Of a DNA stretch of 64,000 nt, positions 11,007 through 20,253 are shown piece by piece. Under the pieces are notes generated by a model that did no database searches, was not told the DNA's origin, and was given only the letters and a program-made list of their open reading frames with translations. Numbering within the stretch: the first letter of the stretch is position 1; each line of letters starts with the position of its first letter. The translations under genes and the position numbers were made by a program. The DNA is from Xenorhabdus indica (GTDB lineage Bacteria; Pseudomonadota; Gammaproteobacteria; Enterobacterales; Enterobacteriaceae): the NCBI RefSeq assembly GCF_014467235.1, contig NZ_NKHP01000010.1, positions 62,001-126,000 on the forward strand, given 5' to 3'.

Positions 11007-11891
11007 TTATCGGACGTAAGTCAGCATTATTTCTGGAGATGCTGAGGAGTCTACAGACATCATGACGCTCAATGACATGATAGCGACAATAGAAAATACA
11101 AATAACTTACGAGCCCAGATATGGTCATTAGTGGTTTTATAACCGGATAATGCCATACCTAGCCACCAAATACTTACCGCAGCAGCGACAATCAGGTACT
11201 TGTAACCTGCATAGCCACTGATTGCCAACATCAGCGTGGCAACCATAAATGCCAGAATATAGAGGGTAATATGGTTTTTAGCCACAGAGATACCCTTAAT
11301 TACAGGCAAAACTGGAATATTGGCAGTCTGATAATCTTTGAACCGAAAAATAGCAATGGCGTAAGAGTGAGGCATCTGCCATAAACTGAAAATCAGTAAC
11401 AGAATAAGTGCCCCTGTGTCAAATTGTCCGGTTACTGCACAATAACCAATGACAGGGGGAGCAGCGCCTGATAAGCTGCCAACCAGCGTGCCATAAATAG
11501 ACTTTCTTTTCATATAGAGGCTATAGACCCCTACATAAACGACAAACCCGATGAGAGCTAACTGCATTGCTAAGGCATTGGCTGCTACATAGAGCAGCAC
11601 AATACCAGCAATACCTAACACTGAGGCGTAAATCAGGCTGATTTTCGGATCGATAAGCCCTTTCACAAGGACCCTTTCTTTTGTTCTTTCCATGATCCTG
11701 TCGATATCGCGGTCGATATAGTTGTTGAATACACAACCTGATGCTACCACCAGCGATACCCCAACCATTGTTGCAAAGAACAAGGGGTAATCTATTACGC
11801 CCTTGGAAGCGAGTAGAAAACCACCAATCGCAGAAATTAGATTTCCGAAAATAATTCCTGGTTTGGTCACTTGCAGGTATTGCTTAATCAT
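11007..11891 (-). CDS. cyoE: Protohaem IX farnesyltransferase
   Basis: CyoE farnesylates haem b to haem o, the cofactor of the cytochrome bo3 binuclear centre. It is a polytopic UbiA-family prenyltransferase of 294 residues with the Asp-rich motif [20 protein letters not shown] near residues 57-76 and the second conserved loop YTLYMKRKS-like ([13 protein letters not shown]). It is the last gene of cyoABCDE, 12 bases after cyoD. Confidence 0.97.
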   Translation of the reverse strand: MIKQYLQVTKPGIIFGNLISAIGGFLLASKGVIDYPLFFATMVGVSLVVASGCVFNNYIDRDIDRIMERTKERVLVKGLIDPKISLIYASVLGIAGIVLLYVAANALAMQLALIGFVVYVGVYSLYMKRKSIYGTLVGSLSGAAPPVIGYCAVTGQFDTGALILLLIFSLWQMPHSYAIAIFRFKDYQTANIPVLPVIKGISVAKNHITLYILAFMVATLMLAISGYAGYKYLIVAAAVSIWWLGMALSGYKTTNDHIWARKLFVFSIVAIMSLSVMMSVDSSASPEIMLTYVR

Positions 11892-11903
11892 TCAAATCAA
11901 CCC

Positions 11904-12236
11904 TTAATCAACCATCATATTGATATTCAGGTTGTACATAATCCACAGAGAGCCAACGACAACAATAGCGATGACCAGTATTGTGAATATTAAGGCAACG
12001 AGATTCCAACGCTCTTCAGACGATGTATTCATGTGCAGGAAGCAGATGAAATGAACAAAGATCTGAATAACAGCCATAACAACTACTGTTGTCAGGATTG
12101 TGCTGTGTGAGGCAGTGCCATCCATCACCATCCAGAATGGGATCACGGTCAAGATAACTGACAGAACAAAACCAATCATATAGGTTTTGAAACTACCGTG
12201 GCTGGCGCCGGAATGAGAAGTATTTGGATGACTCAT
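11904..12236 (-). CDS. cyoD: Cytochrome bo3 ubiquinol oxidase subunit IV
   Basis: CyoD is the small three-helix subunit that assists assembly of the CuB site in subunit I. The 110-residue product has three hydrophobic segments and the family motifs [14 protein letters not shown] and [11 protein letters not shown]. The ATG at 12236 overlaps the cyoC stop as TAATG and gives [14 protein letters not shown]; the longer frame to 12281 would sit inside cyoC and is rejected. Coupled translation with cyoC. Confidence 0.96.
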   Translation of the reverse strand: MSHPNTSHSGASHGSFKTYMIGFVLSVILTVIPFWMVMDGTASHSTILTTVVVMAVIQIFVHFICFLHMNTSSEERWNLVALIFTILVIAIVVVGSLWIMYNLNINMMVD

Positions 12237-12847
12237 TACATCGCTCCCATCAGATAAACGACAGTAAATACACAGATCCATACAACGTCAAGGAAGTGCC
12301 AGAACAGGCTCAGGCAGTTCAGACGCATACGGTTCACGTCAGTCAGACCGCGGCGTGAAACCTGAATCATCAGAATGACGATCCAAATCAAACCAAAGGT
12401 TACGTGCAGACCGTGAGTCGCAACCAGTGCGAAGAAAGCCGACAGGAATGCACTGCGGTCAGGGCCATAACCTTCCATGATCAATTTATGAAATTCATAA
12501 ACTTCCATTGAGACGAAGCCCAGGCCGAACAGGAAAGTAACAAATAACCATAGGTTAACTTGACCGACTTTGCCTTTGTTCATGCTCAGCATGGCGAAAC
12601 CATAGGTGATACTACTGAACAACAGCAGGAAGGTTTCTACCAAGACAAATGGCAGTTCAAAAATCTGTTTACCTGTTGGGCCACCCGCAGTGCCATTAAC
12701 TAAGACTGCATAGGTAGCAAACAGACTTGCAAACAGAATCAAGTCGCTCATCAGGTAGATCCAGAAACCAAAGATTTTGTTGGCTCCTGTGTCGTGGTGC
12801 CCATGAGCGTCATGGGCGGCTGTATTGTTAAGGGTTTGAGTCGACAT
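12236..12847 (-). CDS. cyoC: Cytochrome bo3 ubiquinol oxidase subunit III
   Basis: CyoC is the five-helix subunit III of the haem-copper quinol oxidase. The 203-residue product has a His-rich N-terminus ([24 protein letters not shown]), the [17 protein letters not shown] helix and ends [22 protein letters not shown], identical in style to E. coli. Its ATG overlaps the cyoB stop (TAATG) and its stop overlaps the cyoD start. Confidence 0.97.
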   Translation of the reverse strand: MSTQTLNNTAAHDAHGHHDTGANKIFGFWIYLMSDLILFASLFATYAVLVNGTAGGPTGKQIFELPFVLVETFLLLFSSITYGFAMLSMNKGKVGQVNLWLFVTFLFGLGFVSMEVYEFHKLIMEGYGPDRSAFLSAFFALVATHGLHVTFGLIWIVILMIQVSRRGLTDVNRMRLNCLSLFWHFLDVVWICVFTVVYLMGAM

Positions 12848-14829
12848 TATTTTACACCTGCCTTTCTCAGTTCTTCGTAACGCTGATTTTCAATTTTCTC
12901 GACTTCAGCCACTGGAACGTAGTAATCAACGTCCTCGTCAAAGCTTTTCACGATGCAACTGATGATAATGCCTGCGAAACTTGCAATAGCCATCCACCAG
13001 ATATGCCATATCAATGCAAAGCCTAAGACCAGACAGAATGCACTAATGATCACGCCAGCACCTGTGTTTTTAGGCATATGAATTTCTTCATATTTAGCAG
13101 CGCGCTTATATCCAGTGCCTTTTTCTTTCATGTCCCACCATGCATCACGAGTCTGGATGTGTGGAACTTCTGCGAAGTTATAGAACGGAGGTGGAGATGA
13201 AGTTGACCATTCCAGAGTACGAGCGCCCCATGGGTCACCAGTCAGATCGCGGTTTTGTTCACGGTCACGGATACTCACGTAGAACTGGATAACTTGGCAC
13301 AGAATACCAATTGCGATCAGGACAACACCGCCTGCTGCAACAACCAGCAGAGAATGGAATTCTGGGTTGATATCCTGGCTCAGACGACGAGTCATTCCCA
13401 TAAAGCCCAGAGCATACAGAGGCATAAAGGCAACGAAGAAACCAGTGATCCAGAACCAGAAGGCGCGGACACCCCATTTTTCATTCAGTGTGAAACCAAA
13501 TGCTTTCGGGAACCAGTAAGTTGTACCAGCGAAGCAGCCGAATACAACGCCACCAATGATAACGTTATGGAAGTGAGCAATCAGGAACAAACTATTGTGC
13601 AGTACGAAGTTCGCACCAGGTACAGCCAGCAGAACGCCTGTCATACCACCAATGGAGAACGTGACCAGAAAGCCGACAGTCCACAGCATTGGTGTTTTGA
13701 ACTCGATACGGCCACGGTACATGGTGAACAGCCAGTTGAAGATCTTAACCCCGGTTGGGATAGAGATAATCATTGTGGCGATACCAAAGAAGGCGTTAAC
13801 GTTCGCGCCGGAGCCCATGGTAAAGAAATGGTGCAGCCATACAATGAACGACAGAATGGTAATAACGATTGTCGCCCACACCAGTGAGGTATAACCAAAC
13901 AGGCGTTTTTTCGAGAAGGTTGCAGTGACTTCAGAGAAGATACCAAAGACAGGCAGAACCAGAATGTAAACTTCAGGATGACCCCAAGCCCAAATCAGGT
14001 TGATGTACATCATCATGTTGCCACCCATATCATTGGTGAAGAAATGGGTGCCCAGATAACGATCTAGGGTTAACAGTGCAATAGTGACTGTCAGAATAGG
14101 GAACGCAGCAATGATAAGTACGTTGGTGCACAGTGAAGCCCAGGTGAAAACCGGCAATTTCATCATGGACATGCCAGGTGCACGCATGCGCAGGATGGTC
14201 ACGAAGAAGTTAACACCAGTCAGCAATGTACCTACACCGGAGAGCTGAAGGCTCCATATCCAGTAATCAACGCCAACTCCAGGGTTATATTCCAGGCCGG
14301 ACAGAGGCGGGTAAGCCAGCCAACCAGTTTGAGCGAATTCACCTACACCCAGAGAGAGGTTGATCAGAGCGACACCTACAACAAATAACCAGAAACTCAG
14401 AGAGTTCAGGAATGGGAATGCAACGTCACGTGCCCCGATTTGCAGAGGAACCACAATGTTCATCAGACCAACAACGAAAGGCATTGCCATGAAGAAGATC
14501 ATGATAACGCCGTGAGCGGTAAAGATCTGATCATAATGGTGCGGGGGCAGGAAACCTGCTTCACCAGCGGAAGCCAGGGCTTGCTGTCCACGCATCATGA
14601 TGGCATCAGCGAAACCGCGCAACATCATTACCATAGCAACAACAATGTACATGACCCCGATTTTTTTGTGGTCGACGCTTGTCAGCCATTCAGTCCAGAG
14701 CCATTTCCATTTACGGAAATAGGTTAGGGCACCAACAACTGCTAGTCCCCCAAGAAGTATCCCAATCAATGTCACCACAATAATGGGTTCATGTAATGGG
14801 ATCGCATCAAGTGTTAATTTTCCCCACAT
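12847..14829 (-). CDS. cyoB: Cytochrome bo3 ubiquinol oxidase subunit I
   Basis: CyoB holds low-spin haem b, high-spin haem o and CuB, reduces O2 to water and pumps protons. Ligands are all visible: the His of FTAHGVIM (haem b), WAWGHPEVY (CuB and the cross-linked His-Tyr), WLHHFF (two CuB ligands), and IAHFHNV (haem o and haem b). The ATG at 14829 gives [15 protein letters not shown] and 660 residues; RBS GAGGA precedes it, and the eight-residue extension upstream would overlap cyoA. Four bases separate it from the cyoA stop. Confidence 0.98.
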   Translation of the reverse strand: MWGKLTLDAIPLHEPIIVVTLIGILLGGLAVVGALTYFRKWKWLWTEWLTSVDHKKIGVMYIVVAMVMMLRGFADAIMMRGQQALASAGEAGFLPPHHYDQIFTAHGVIMIFFMAMPFVVGLMNIVVPLQIGARDVAFPFLNSLSFWLFVVGVALINLSLGVGEFAQTGWLAYPPLSGLEYNPGVGVDYWIWSLQLSGVGTLLTGVNFFVTILRMRAPGMSMMKLPVFTWASLCTNVLIIAAFPILTVTIALLTLDRYLGTHFFTNDMGGNMMMYINLIWAWGHPEVYILVLPVFGIFSEVTATFSKKRLFGYTSLVWATIVITILSFIVWLHHFFTMGSGANVNAFFGIATMIISIPTGVKIFNWLFTMYRGRIEFKTPMLWTVGFLVTFSIGGMTGVLLAVPGANFVLHNSLFLIAHFHNVIIGGVVFGCFAGTTYWFPKAFGFTLNEKWGVRAFWFWITGFFVAFMPLYALGFMGMTRRLSQDINPEFHSLLVVAAGGVVLIAIGILCQVIQFYVSIRDREQNRDLTGDPWGARTLEWSTSSPPPFYNFAEVPHIQTRDAWWDMKEKGTGYKRAAKYEEIHMPKNTGAGVIISAFCLVLGFALIWHIWWMAIASFAGIIISCIVKSFDEDVDYYVPVAEVEKIENQRYEELRKAGVK

Positions 14830-14833
14830 GTCT

Positions 14834-15799
14834 TTATTCCTCAACACCTGCATGAGCCGGCTGACTCATATTCATATTATGACCTGCAGCTTTACCATGT
14901 TCTGTTTTTTCGTGACTGGATACACCAAACATACCACTATGGCCCATATCACCCATAAATTTGGCGATCGTTTCCTGGAACAGATTTGGTTTCACGCTTG
15001 AGAAGTATTCAACTGGGTTGTTTTGGCTAGGTTTAGCTAACGCATTGAATGCTTGCACGGTATCTAGGGTTTTAGATGATGCTTTAACTTTCTGCACCCA
15101 CTCTTCAAAACCTGCACGATCTTCAGTTGCTGTTGCAGTGAATTTCATGCCGGAGAAGCCATGTCCACTATAACTGGCTGAGAATCCGTCGTATTTACCT
15201 GCTGAGTTAGCAATTAAATGCAGTTTTGTCTGCATACCTGCCATTGCATAAATCTGACCACCTAACTGAGGGATGAAGAAAGAGTTCATCACAGAGTCTG
15301 AGGTGATTTTGAAGTTAATTGGCACATCTTTAGGGAATACAATTTCATTTACAGTTGCAATACCCTGTTCTGGGTAGATGAATAGCCATTTCCAGTCGAG
15401 GGAAATAACTTCAATCGTTACCGGTTTCACATCACTGTCTAGTGGCTTATATGGATCGAGTTGATGAGTCGTTTTCCATGTAATCGTTGCCAACGTGATG
15501 ATAATCAAGATAGGCACAGTCCAGACGACAAGCTCAATTTTATTTGAGTGTGCCCAGTTTGGACGATAGGTAGCAGATTTATTGGCTTCCCGGTAACGTA
15601 AAGCAAAAACGATTGCCATTACGATAGCCGGGATAACAACGATCAGCATCAGGCCAAACGCTGTCAGTATCAGCGTTTTTTGTTCAACGCCGATCGCCCC
15701 TTTGGGATTCATCAATACCATATCACAACCACTTAGCATTAAAGTGGCTGCGAGTAATGACGATAACCCAATAGTTTTTTTGTATTTCATAAGTCTCAT
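14834..15799 (-). CDS. cyoA: Cytochrome bo3 ubiquinol oxidase subunit II
   Basis: CyoA is subunit II of the quinol oxidase: two membrane helices and a periplasmic cupredoxin-fold domain that has lost the CuA site. The 321-residue product has a lipoprotein signal with LSGC (Cys25), helices near 40-65 and 85-108, and [18 protein letters not shown] in the cupredoxin domain. No CuA ligand cluster is present, as expected for a quinol oxidase. The tail from about residue 285 is His/Met-rich ([13 protein letters not shown] end), as in E. coli. First gene of cyoABCDE. Confidence 0.97.
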   Translation of the reverse strand: MRLMKYKKTIGLSSLLAATLMLSGCDMVLMNPKGAIGVEQKTLILTAFGLMLIVVIPAIVMAIVFALRYREANKSATYRPNWAHSNKIELVVWTVPILIIITLATITWKTTHQLDPYKPLDSDVKPVTIEVISLDWKWLFIYPEQGIATVNEIVFPKDVPINFKITSDSVMNSFFIPQLGGQIYAMAGMQTKLHLIANSAGKYDGFSASYSGHGFSGMKFTATATEDRAGFEEWVQKVKASSKTLDTVQAFNALAKPSQNNPVEYFSSVKPNLFQETIAKFMGDMGHSGMFGVSSHEKTEHGKAAGHNMNMSQPAHAGVEE

Positions 15800-15849
15800 T
15801 GAGCGACCCCAGATAACAAAAGCTTTATTGTCGTTTCATCAGTGCGGGC

Positions 15850-15878
15850 ATTCTACGGTAAGGTTACCGGAGTGTAAA
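15850..15878 (-). promoter_or_regulatory. Predicted sigma70 promoter of cyoABCDE with spacer dyad
   Basis: On the minus strand TTTACA (15878-15873) and TAGAAT (15855-15850) are separated by exactly 17 bases. The spacer contains a perfect dyad CGGTAA-GG-TTACCG (15856-15869), positioned so that a bound protein would block RNA polymerase. The regulator is unknown. The predicted start is about 45 bases upstream of the cyoA ATG. Confidence 0.65.
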
Positions 15879-15944
15879 CAATTGTAATAGAAGCAGGATG
15901 GCTTGCAGGCTTTTTATGCTAGAGGGATCACATGTAATATGAGA

Positions 15945-15961
15945 TTTAACAAAAAGTTAAC
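15945..15961 (-). promoter_or_regulatory. ArcA-like direct repeat upstream of cyo
   Basis: GTTAA occurs twice on the minus strand with an 11-base period (GTTAACTTTTTGTTAAA), the spacing of ArcA box repeats. It lies about 105 bases upstream of the predicted cyo start. ArcA represses cyo in E. coli; the assignment here is inference. Confidence 0.4.
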
Positions 15962-16039
15962 TTCGAATCGTTATTGTATCTAAGAAATCAAAATAGGCAA
16001 TATTTTTAAAGTAACTCTCTATTTTTCAAAACTATTTTT

Positions 16040-16053
16040 TTGATAAAAATCAC
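16040..16053. promoter_or_regulatory. FNR-like site upstream of cyo
   Basis: TTGATAAAAATCAC matches the FNR consensus TTGAT-N4-ATCAA at nine of ten fixed positions. It is about 240 bases from the cyoA start, distant for direct control, so its target is uncertain. Confidence 0.4.
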
Positions 16054-16148
16054 ATGTTAGTGTTTTTGAATTGACTTCTTGTTGTAATGAAATGATCGTT
16101 TTTGATATTGATGAGCAGTTCGAGACTGCTCATCAGTTAAACTAATTA

Positions 16149-16916
16149 TTAGAAGTTATATTTTACACTGTAAACAATACCATCCTGAAGGAAATCTTCG
16201 CCTAATTTATTATTGGCATAGCGATATTGGATACCGGTAGTAAAAGAAGAGTGTGGAGTCCACCATAATCCCAGAGCCCCGTTAACGCCATCACGGCCAC
16301 CATTGCCGTAACGTTTATTACGATTCAGTTCGATTTCATTCCAGTTTGTGACACTGAATTTTTGCTCCCAAAGGTTGAAATCGTACCCTGCAACCCAGCC
16401 TACGACATAACCGTTATTTCCTGAGTAGAAAGTTTGGTCAACATAGTGCAGGGCAACAAAAGGTTTGAACCACAGACCTGCAAAGGTCGTGTTATAGCCC
16501 AATCCATAGAGTGTATTTACTTCATGGAAGTTGCCACCGTTAGCTTTTCCTGGTTGTGAGTAGGTTCCATAAACATGTCCATAAAGGTTGAAACCTGTTT
16601 CTCCCAGATAAAAACGTCCTGTTGTTTTGAAAGCGTAACGTCGGTTATCACCAGGTTGTGCAGTTTTGCTGTTAAATGGGTTTTCTAAATCAAAGAAGCC
16701 ATATAGCTCTCCCCAACTGAAACCCGCTCCGCCTTCCAGTTCCAGATAAGCAAAGTCATCTTTGTGAGAAGTCTTCCCTGTTTTGTGCGTAGTATGTTTG
16801 CTCCAGTCAAGGTAGTTCATGCTGACATTGGCAAACCCCCACTGATATTCCGCACAGGCTGAAGCAGAAACCAAGGCGGTAGCAACTGCGGTGAGTGTCA
16901 AAATATGTCTTTTCAT
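16149..16916 (-). CDS. Tsx/OmpK-family nucleoside-specific outer-membrane channel
   Basis: The 255-residue product has a signal peptide (cleavage likely after residue 22, SASACA|EYQWG), then alternating aromatic beta strands typical of a small beta-barrel, and ends in Phe (YSVKYNF), the outer-membrane insertion signature. The segment FAYLELEGGAGFSWGELYGFFDLENPF and the WNEIELNRNK strand fit the Tsx/OmpK nucleoside channel family. The substrate is inferred from the family, not shown. E. coli has no gene at this position between cyoA and ampG, so it is a synteny insertion or a retained ancestral gene. A CRP-like site lies upstream. Confidence 0.8.
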   Translation of the reverse strand: MKRHILTLTAVATALVSASACAEYQWGFANVSMNYLDWSKHTTHKTGKTSHKDDFAYLELEGGAGFSWGELYGFFDLENPFNSKTAQPGDNRRYAFKTTGRFYLGETGFNLYGHVYGTYSQPGKANGGNFHEVNTLYGLGYNTTFAGLWFKPFVALHYVDQTFYSGNNGYVVGWVAGYDFNLWEQKFSVTNWNEIELNRNKRYGNGGRDGVNGALGLWWTPHSSFTTGIQYRYANNKLGEDFLQDGIVYSVKYNF

Positions 16917-17066
16917 AAATTCCCTTTATGTGGTTTTTTAGATATACAAAAAATATTTTGGATAGTTCGAAACAAAATGAATGCGAACATAATATTTATT
17001 AGTATAAATATTTTCCCGTAAGAAAAGATGTCTCTTGGGTCACATAATTTCAGTTTTTATTTTTAT

Positions 17067-17082
17067 TGTGATAATTATCACT
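17067..17082. promoter_or_regulatory. CRP-like site upstream of the Tsx/OmpK-like gene
   Basis: TGTGATAATTATCACT matches TGTGA-N6-TCACA at nine of ten core bases inside a 14-bp palindrome. A TATACT -10-like hexamer on the minus strand (17006-17001) lies between it and the gene, putting the site about 80 bases upstream of a plausible start. E. coli tsx is CRP-regulated, which supports the assignment. Confidence 0.6.
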
Positions 17083-17090
17083 AAATGGGA

Positions 17091-17126
17091 ACAACACAAA
17101 ACTGAACTTTATCAGCTTTGTGTTGT
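17091..17126 (-). terminator. Hairpin after ampG
   Basis: A 10-bp stem ACAACACAAA/TTTGTGTTGT with an inner CTGA/TCAG stem lies just past the ampG stop. There is no marked U tract on the minus strand. Confidence 0.6.
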
Positions 17127-17139
17127 AACAGGTAAGATT

Positions 17140-18663
17140 TTAAACAAGTTGACTTTTCTTCAATGCGACATAATCCAATATACCTCCCAGTAGCAATCCT
17201 ATGACGCCAATGACAACACTCCATGACAGCATGGGGTATATAAAGTCACTTATTTCATTAGAAAGTTGGATATATTCTGGGGAAATAAAAAGTATCAAAG
17301 TGACGAAATGAGTGATTATAAACAATAGGCTGCTTATAATTAACCAGGTAATAAAAATCAGCGCGGCTAATGTCATGGTCATAAAGGCCAGACGATAATA
17401 GCGACTAAATAGCGTCCGCGGAATGAAACTATCAGTTTTTTGAGTATAGGTCAGTGTATTACGACAAATCAACAAGAGAGCAAGACCCGGTAATCCAATC
17501 ACAACGGAGAACAGATAAAATATTGACCAACCATGAGCCTCGGCAAACCAGCCTGCAACTGGACCGACGTAAACTCGCCCCACAGCGGATAATGCAGAAA
17601 GAAGAGCAAATTGGGTTGCTGAAAATGATTTATTACAAAGTGTCATGAGTAAGGCAACAAATGCTGCTGTGCCCATACCGCCGCAGATATTCTCCAGAAA
17701 AATAGCGCCACCCATGACATAAATATCCTTGGGAGTGACGGCAAGTATCCAGTAACCGAAATTTGAAACGGTTTGAAGGAGCCCGAAGATCATCAATGCA
17801 CGGAACAGGCTCCACTTCTGCATCAGATAACCACCATACAGGGCCCCTATAATGGTGGCAGCCAGGCCAAGGGTTTTATTAATCATACCGACTTCAGCCG
17901 GATTAAACCCTACTCCGCGAATAAGAAAAGGGGTGCTGAGTGAAAGGGCAAAAGCATCAGCCAGCTTATACAGCACAATTAAGAGCAGAATAAGCCAGGC
18001 ATTGTTTCGACTAAAAAAGTCAAATAAAGGCTCAAATACAGCCTGATGTAATGTTTTTGGCGGCGCTACGTCAATTTGAGGTTCTTTAGCAGTAAGAGTG
18101 GCATAAACGCCAATCAGCATTAGACCTGCCATGAGCCAGTACATGCTATTCCAGCCAATGTAAGTTGCCGTCCATAGAGCCAGACCGCCGGAGACCAGCA
18201 TTGCTAACCGATATCCCAGTACAGAAATTGCCGCTCCGGTTCCCCGTTCTTCCTGTTGAAGTAAATCGGTTTTATAGGCGTCAAAAATAATATCTTGAGA
18301 AGCCGAGAAAAAGGCGACAGCAACAGCTAATGCAGCTAACCACCATAAATGTTGCGATGGGTCGAGAAATCCCATTGCTCCGATACTGACAATGAGTAAA
18401 AGCTGTGTAATGAGCATCCATCCGCGCCGACGTCCTAAGAACGAGGGGGAATAGCGATCCATAGTAGGTGCCCAGAGAAATTTAAAAACATAGGCCTGAC
18501 CGACTAAAGTAAAAAAGCCGATAGTTTTGATATCAATGTCTTCGACAGTCATCCATGCCTGTAACGTTCCTGCGGTGAGGGCAAGGGGGAGACCAGAGGC
18601 AAAACCCAATAAAAGAAGAATACGGTAATTGCGTATTGTAGATAAACTCAGTGTGTGATTCAT
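17140..18663 (-). CDS. ampG: Muropeptide permease AmpG
   Basis: AmpG imports GlcNAc-anhydroMurNAc muropeptides across the inner membrane for cell-wall recycling and, in species with ampC, for beta-lactamase induction. The protein is an MFS member with the family motifs LLLGFASGLPLALTAGTLQAW, FLWAPTMDRY, SASQDIIFDAYKTD and CNKSFSATQFALLSALSAVGRVYVGPVAG, and about 14 membrane segments. Two adjacent ATGs exist; the one at 18663 has the better spacing from GGAAGG and gives 507 residues. The longer frame to 18714 has no family match. It follows yajG by 86 bases, as in E. coli. Confidence 0.94.
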   Translation of the reverse strand: MNHTLSLSTIRNYRILLLLGFASGLPLALTAGTLQAWMTVEDIDIKTIGFFTLVGQAYVFKFLWAPTMDRYSPSFLGRRRGWMLITQLLLIVSIGAMGFLDPSQHLWWLAALAVAVAFFSASQDIIFDAYKTDLLQQEERGTGAAISVLGYRLAMLVSGGLALWTATYIGWNSMYWLMAGLMLIGVYATLTAKEPQIDVAPPKTLHQAVFEPLFDFFSRNNAWLILLLIVLYKLADAFALSLSTPFLIRGVGFNPAEVGMINKTLGLAATIIGALYGGYLMQKWSLFRALMIFGLLQTVSNFGYWILAVTPKDIYVMGGAIFLENICGGMGTAAFVALLMTLCNKSFSATQFALLSALSAVGRVYVGPVAGWFAEAHGWSIFYLFSVVIGLPGLALLLICRNTLTYTQKTDSFIPRTLFSRYYRLAFMTMTLAALIFITWLIISSLLFIITHFVTLILFISPEYIQLSNEISDFIYPMLSWSVVIGVIGLLLGGILDYVALKKSQLV

Positions 18664-18749
18664 CATAAGCCCTTCCAATACTTTCTGCCCATAACCTATC
18701 AGAGGAAAGTTCAATAGAATCAGGCAGAAAGTCTATATCTTGTTACCTG

Positions 18750-19337
18750 TTATCGAACATTCTGTTTAATGAAGGTGCTGATTGACGAATCTTGAGCCAT
18801 GTCTGTAATCACATCAGATAATACAGTATTAACGGCATCAGCAATTTTGGCGTTAGTTGCGTTTAATGGACCCTGAGCATTATAGCTGGTGCGGTAGTTT
18901 TTGATTTGCTTACTACCATCTTGAGCATAAACAATAATTGAGATTTCCGCTTTCGCTGAAATATCGTGGCGAAGGCTTCCTTCCTTTACTGTCGCATAAA
19001 GTTGATTCACTATGACTTGTAAATTGGCATTCGCCGGAGAACCAATCATATAACCACGAGCAACCATTTGTTTTTCCAGCGCTTCTTGTAGTAAAAAGCG
19101 TAAATCACGTGAAGGCAGCAGCGTAACTAATTTTGCATCACGGTTAATTTGGGCCAGGGCTTGAGATTGCCGATGGTCGACCCCACTAATACTGATTGTG
19201 ATCGCTTTCATTGTAGGATCTGCCGATGGCAAGGTAATTTTAGGTTGAATAGCCAATGTATTGCTGGTGTCTGCACAGCCAGATAAGTTGGCTAGAAAGA
19301 GAAGTGCGATAAATGGAGTCAATATTTTCTTTAGCAT
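18750..19337 (-). CDS. yajG: YajG family lipoprotein
   Basis: A 195-residue lipoprotein of unknown function: N-terminal signal MLKKILTPFIALLFLANLSGC with lipidation Cys21, then a soluble domain with YATVKEGSLRHDISAKAEISI. The start at 19337 was chosen because it places a clean signal peptide at the N-terminus; the in-frame extension to 19406 does not. It lies upstream of ampG and is divergent from bolA, the same neighbourhood as in E. coli, where yajG and ampG form a unit. No enzymatic motif is visible. Confidence 0.92.
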   Translation of the reverse strand: MLKKILTPFIALLFLANLSGCADTSNTLAIQPKITLPSADPTMKAITISISGVDHRQSQALAQINRDAKLVTLLPSRDLRFLLQEALEKQMVARGYMIGSPANANLQVIVNQLYATVKEGSLRHDISAKAEISIIVYAQDGSKQIKNYRTSYNAQGPLNATNAKIADAVNTVLSDVITDMAQDSSISTFIKQNVR

Positions 19338-19581
19338 GTAAGTGTTCTCATTCAGAATACGGATACCCAGTATAGTAATACAGATAGTATGGACCGTTGC
19401 AATCATAGCATTGCCGTAGGTAACGGCATATTACTAATGCTTACTAATTGAAAGATATGAAAAAATGCTTAAATTAAGCTCTATAAAAGATATTTGGATA
19501 CCCTGATGTTATAAATCACGGGAAATAAACTAGAATCAATATATGGTTGATTAATAACCTTTGGTGACTAAGGAGAATGAG

Positions 19582-19896
19582 ATGGTTCGTCAGGAAATAG
19601 AAACAAAGTTACAGGCGGCATTTAAGCCTTCTCATCTGGAAGTGATCGATGAAAGTTATCGTCATAATGTACCAGCAGGTTCTGAAAGCCATTTTAAAAT
19701 CATCGTGATCAGCAATGCGTTTGTTGAGCAGAGAATGCTCAATCGCCATCGCTCAGTATATAGTGTCTTGGCTAAGGAGATGGAAGAAGGAGTACATGCT
19801 TTAGCGCTTCATACTTATACAGAAAAAGAGTGGGCTGAATTAGAAGATACCGTTTTGGCCTCACCTGCATGTCGGGGAGGAAGTACAACTTCATAA
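19582..19896 (+). CDS. bolA: BolA family transcriptional/Fe-S regulator
   Basis: BolA is a small KH-like protein that links stress-induced morphology change with monothiol glutaredoxin Fe-S partners. The 104-residue product has the signature [21 protein letters not shown] and [15 protein letters not shown], with [13 protein letters not shown] near the C-terminus. The ATG at 19582 follows AAGGAG at ideal spacing; a TTG 21 bases upstream is in frame but would contain that ribosome binding site. Alone, with a terminator directly after it. Confidence 0.95.
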   Translation: MVRQEIETKLQAAFKPSHLEVIDESYRHNVPAGSESHFKIIVISNAFVEQRMLNRHRSVYSVLAKEMEEGVHALALHTYTEKEWAELEDTVLASPACRGGSTTS

Positions 19897-19933
19897 TCCT
19901 TAATTTTTTATTAATCTGGTTTTCAAGTTAGAC

Positions 19934-19960
19934 TACAGCCTTCGGGCTGTATTTTTGTTT
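19934..19960 (+). terminator. Terminator of bolA
   Basis: A 7-bp stem TACAGCC/GGCTGTA with a UUCG tetraloop is followed by TTTTTGTTT, a textbook rho-independent terminator. Confidence 0.93.
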
Positions 19961-20054
19961 ATATTCATACTGAATGGCCAATATCATGATGTAGCCATTG
20001 GGCAATGCATATCACATTAAGTCAACGAATAGTGCATGCTTTTGTCTGCAATTC

Positions 20055-20083
20055 TCGACTCATACTGTCTGCATCGCTATAAT
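20055..20083 (+). promoter_or_regulatory. Predicted sigma70 promoter of tig
   Basis: TCGACT and a perfect TATAAT (20078-20083) are 17 bases apart, followed by the GC-rich GCTGCG, typical of growth-rate regulated genes. The transcript would carry a leader of about 160 bases. Confidence 0.6.
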
Positions 20084-20114
20084 GCTGCGTCTAAATTTTT
20101 ACAATAGTTTCGTT

Positions 20115-20165
20115 CGGGGCGCTTCTGATCACAGGGATTCTCGGTTTTTAAATGCGACCGCCCCG
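20115..20165 (+). other. Long-range stem in the tig mRNA leader
   Basis: CGGGGCG (20115-20121) and CGCCCCG (20159-20165) form a perfect 7-bp GC stem enclosing 37 bases, within the predicted tig 5' UTR. It may be a stability or regulatory element. No known riboswitch was recognised. Confidence 0.45.
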
Positions 20166-20253
20166 GTTCTTGAAGAGTGATGTAATTTGCCTGTTTTAGA
20201 CGTTGCACCATTCTGAAGTTGACCGAGCACTATGATTTTTTTGAGGTAACAAG

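Larger units (their letters stand above)
15800..16148. other. cyo upstream region, no gene
   Basis: This 349-base gap holds the predicted cyo promoter and its dyad, an ArcA-like direct repeat, an FNR-like site, and a 10-bp hairpin (16110-16134, GATGAGCAGT/ACTGCTCATC) just after the upstream channel gene. I see no coding frame in it. Confidence 0.7.
19897..20253 (+). other. bolA-tig intergenic region, no gene
   Basis: This 357-base gap contains the bolA terminator, the predicted tig promoter and a long structured tig leader. I see no supported coding frame; a 60-codon frame at 19998 lacks a ribosome binding site and family resemblance. Confidence 0.7.

Noticed and set aside
13255..13887. 210-codon plus-strand frame inside cyoB
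   Set aside because: Antisense to conserved cyoB; product shows only hydrophilic composition complementary to membrane helices.
19998..20180. 60-codon frame between bolA and tig
   Set aside because: It overlaps the predicted tig promoter and leader and resembles no known protein.
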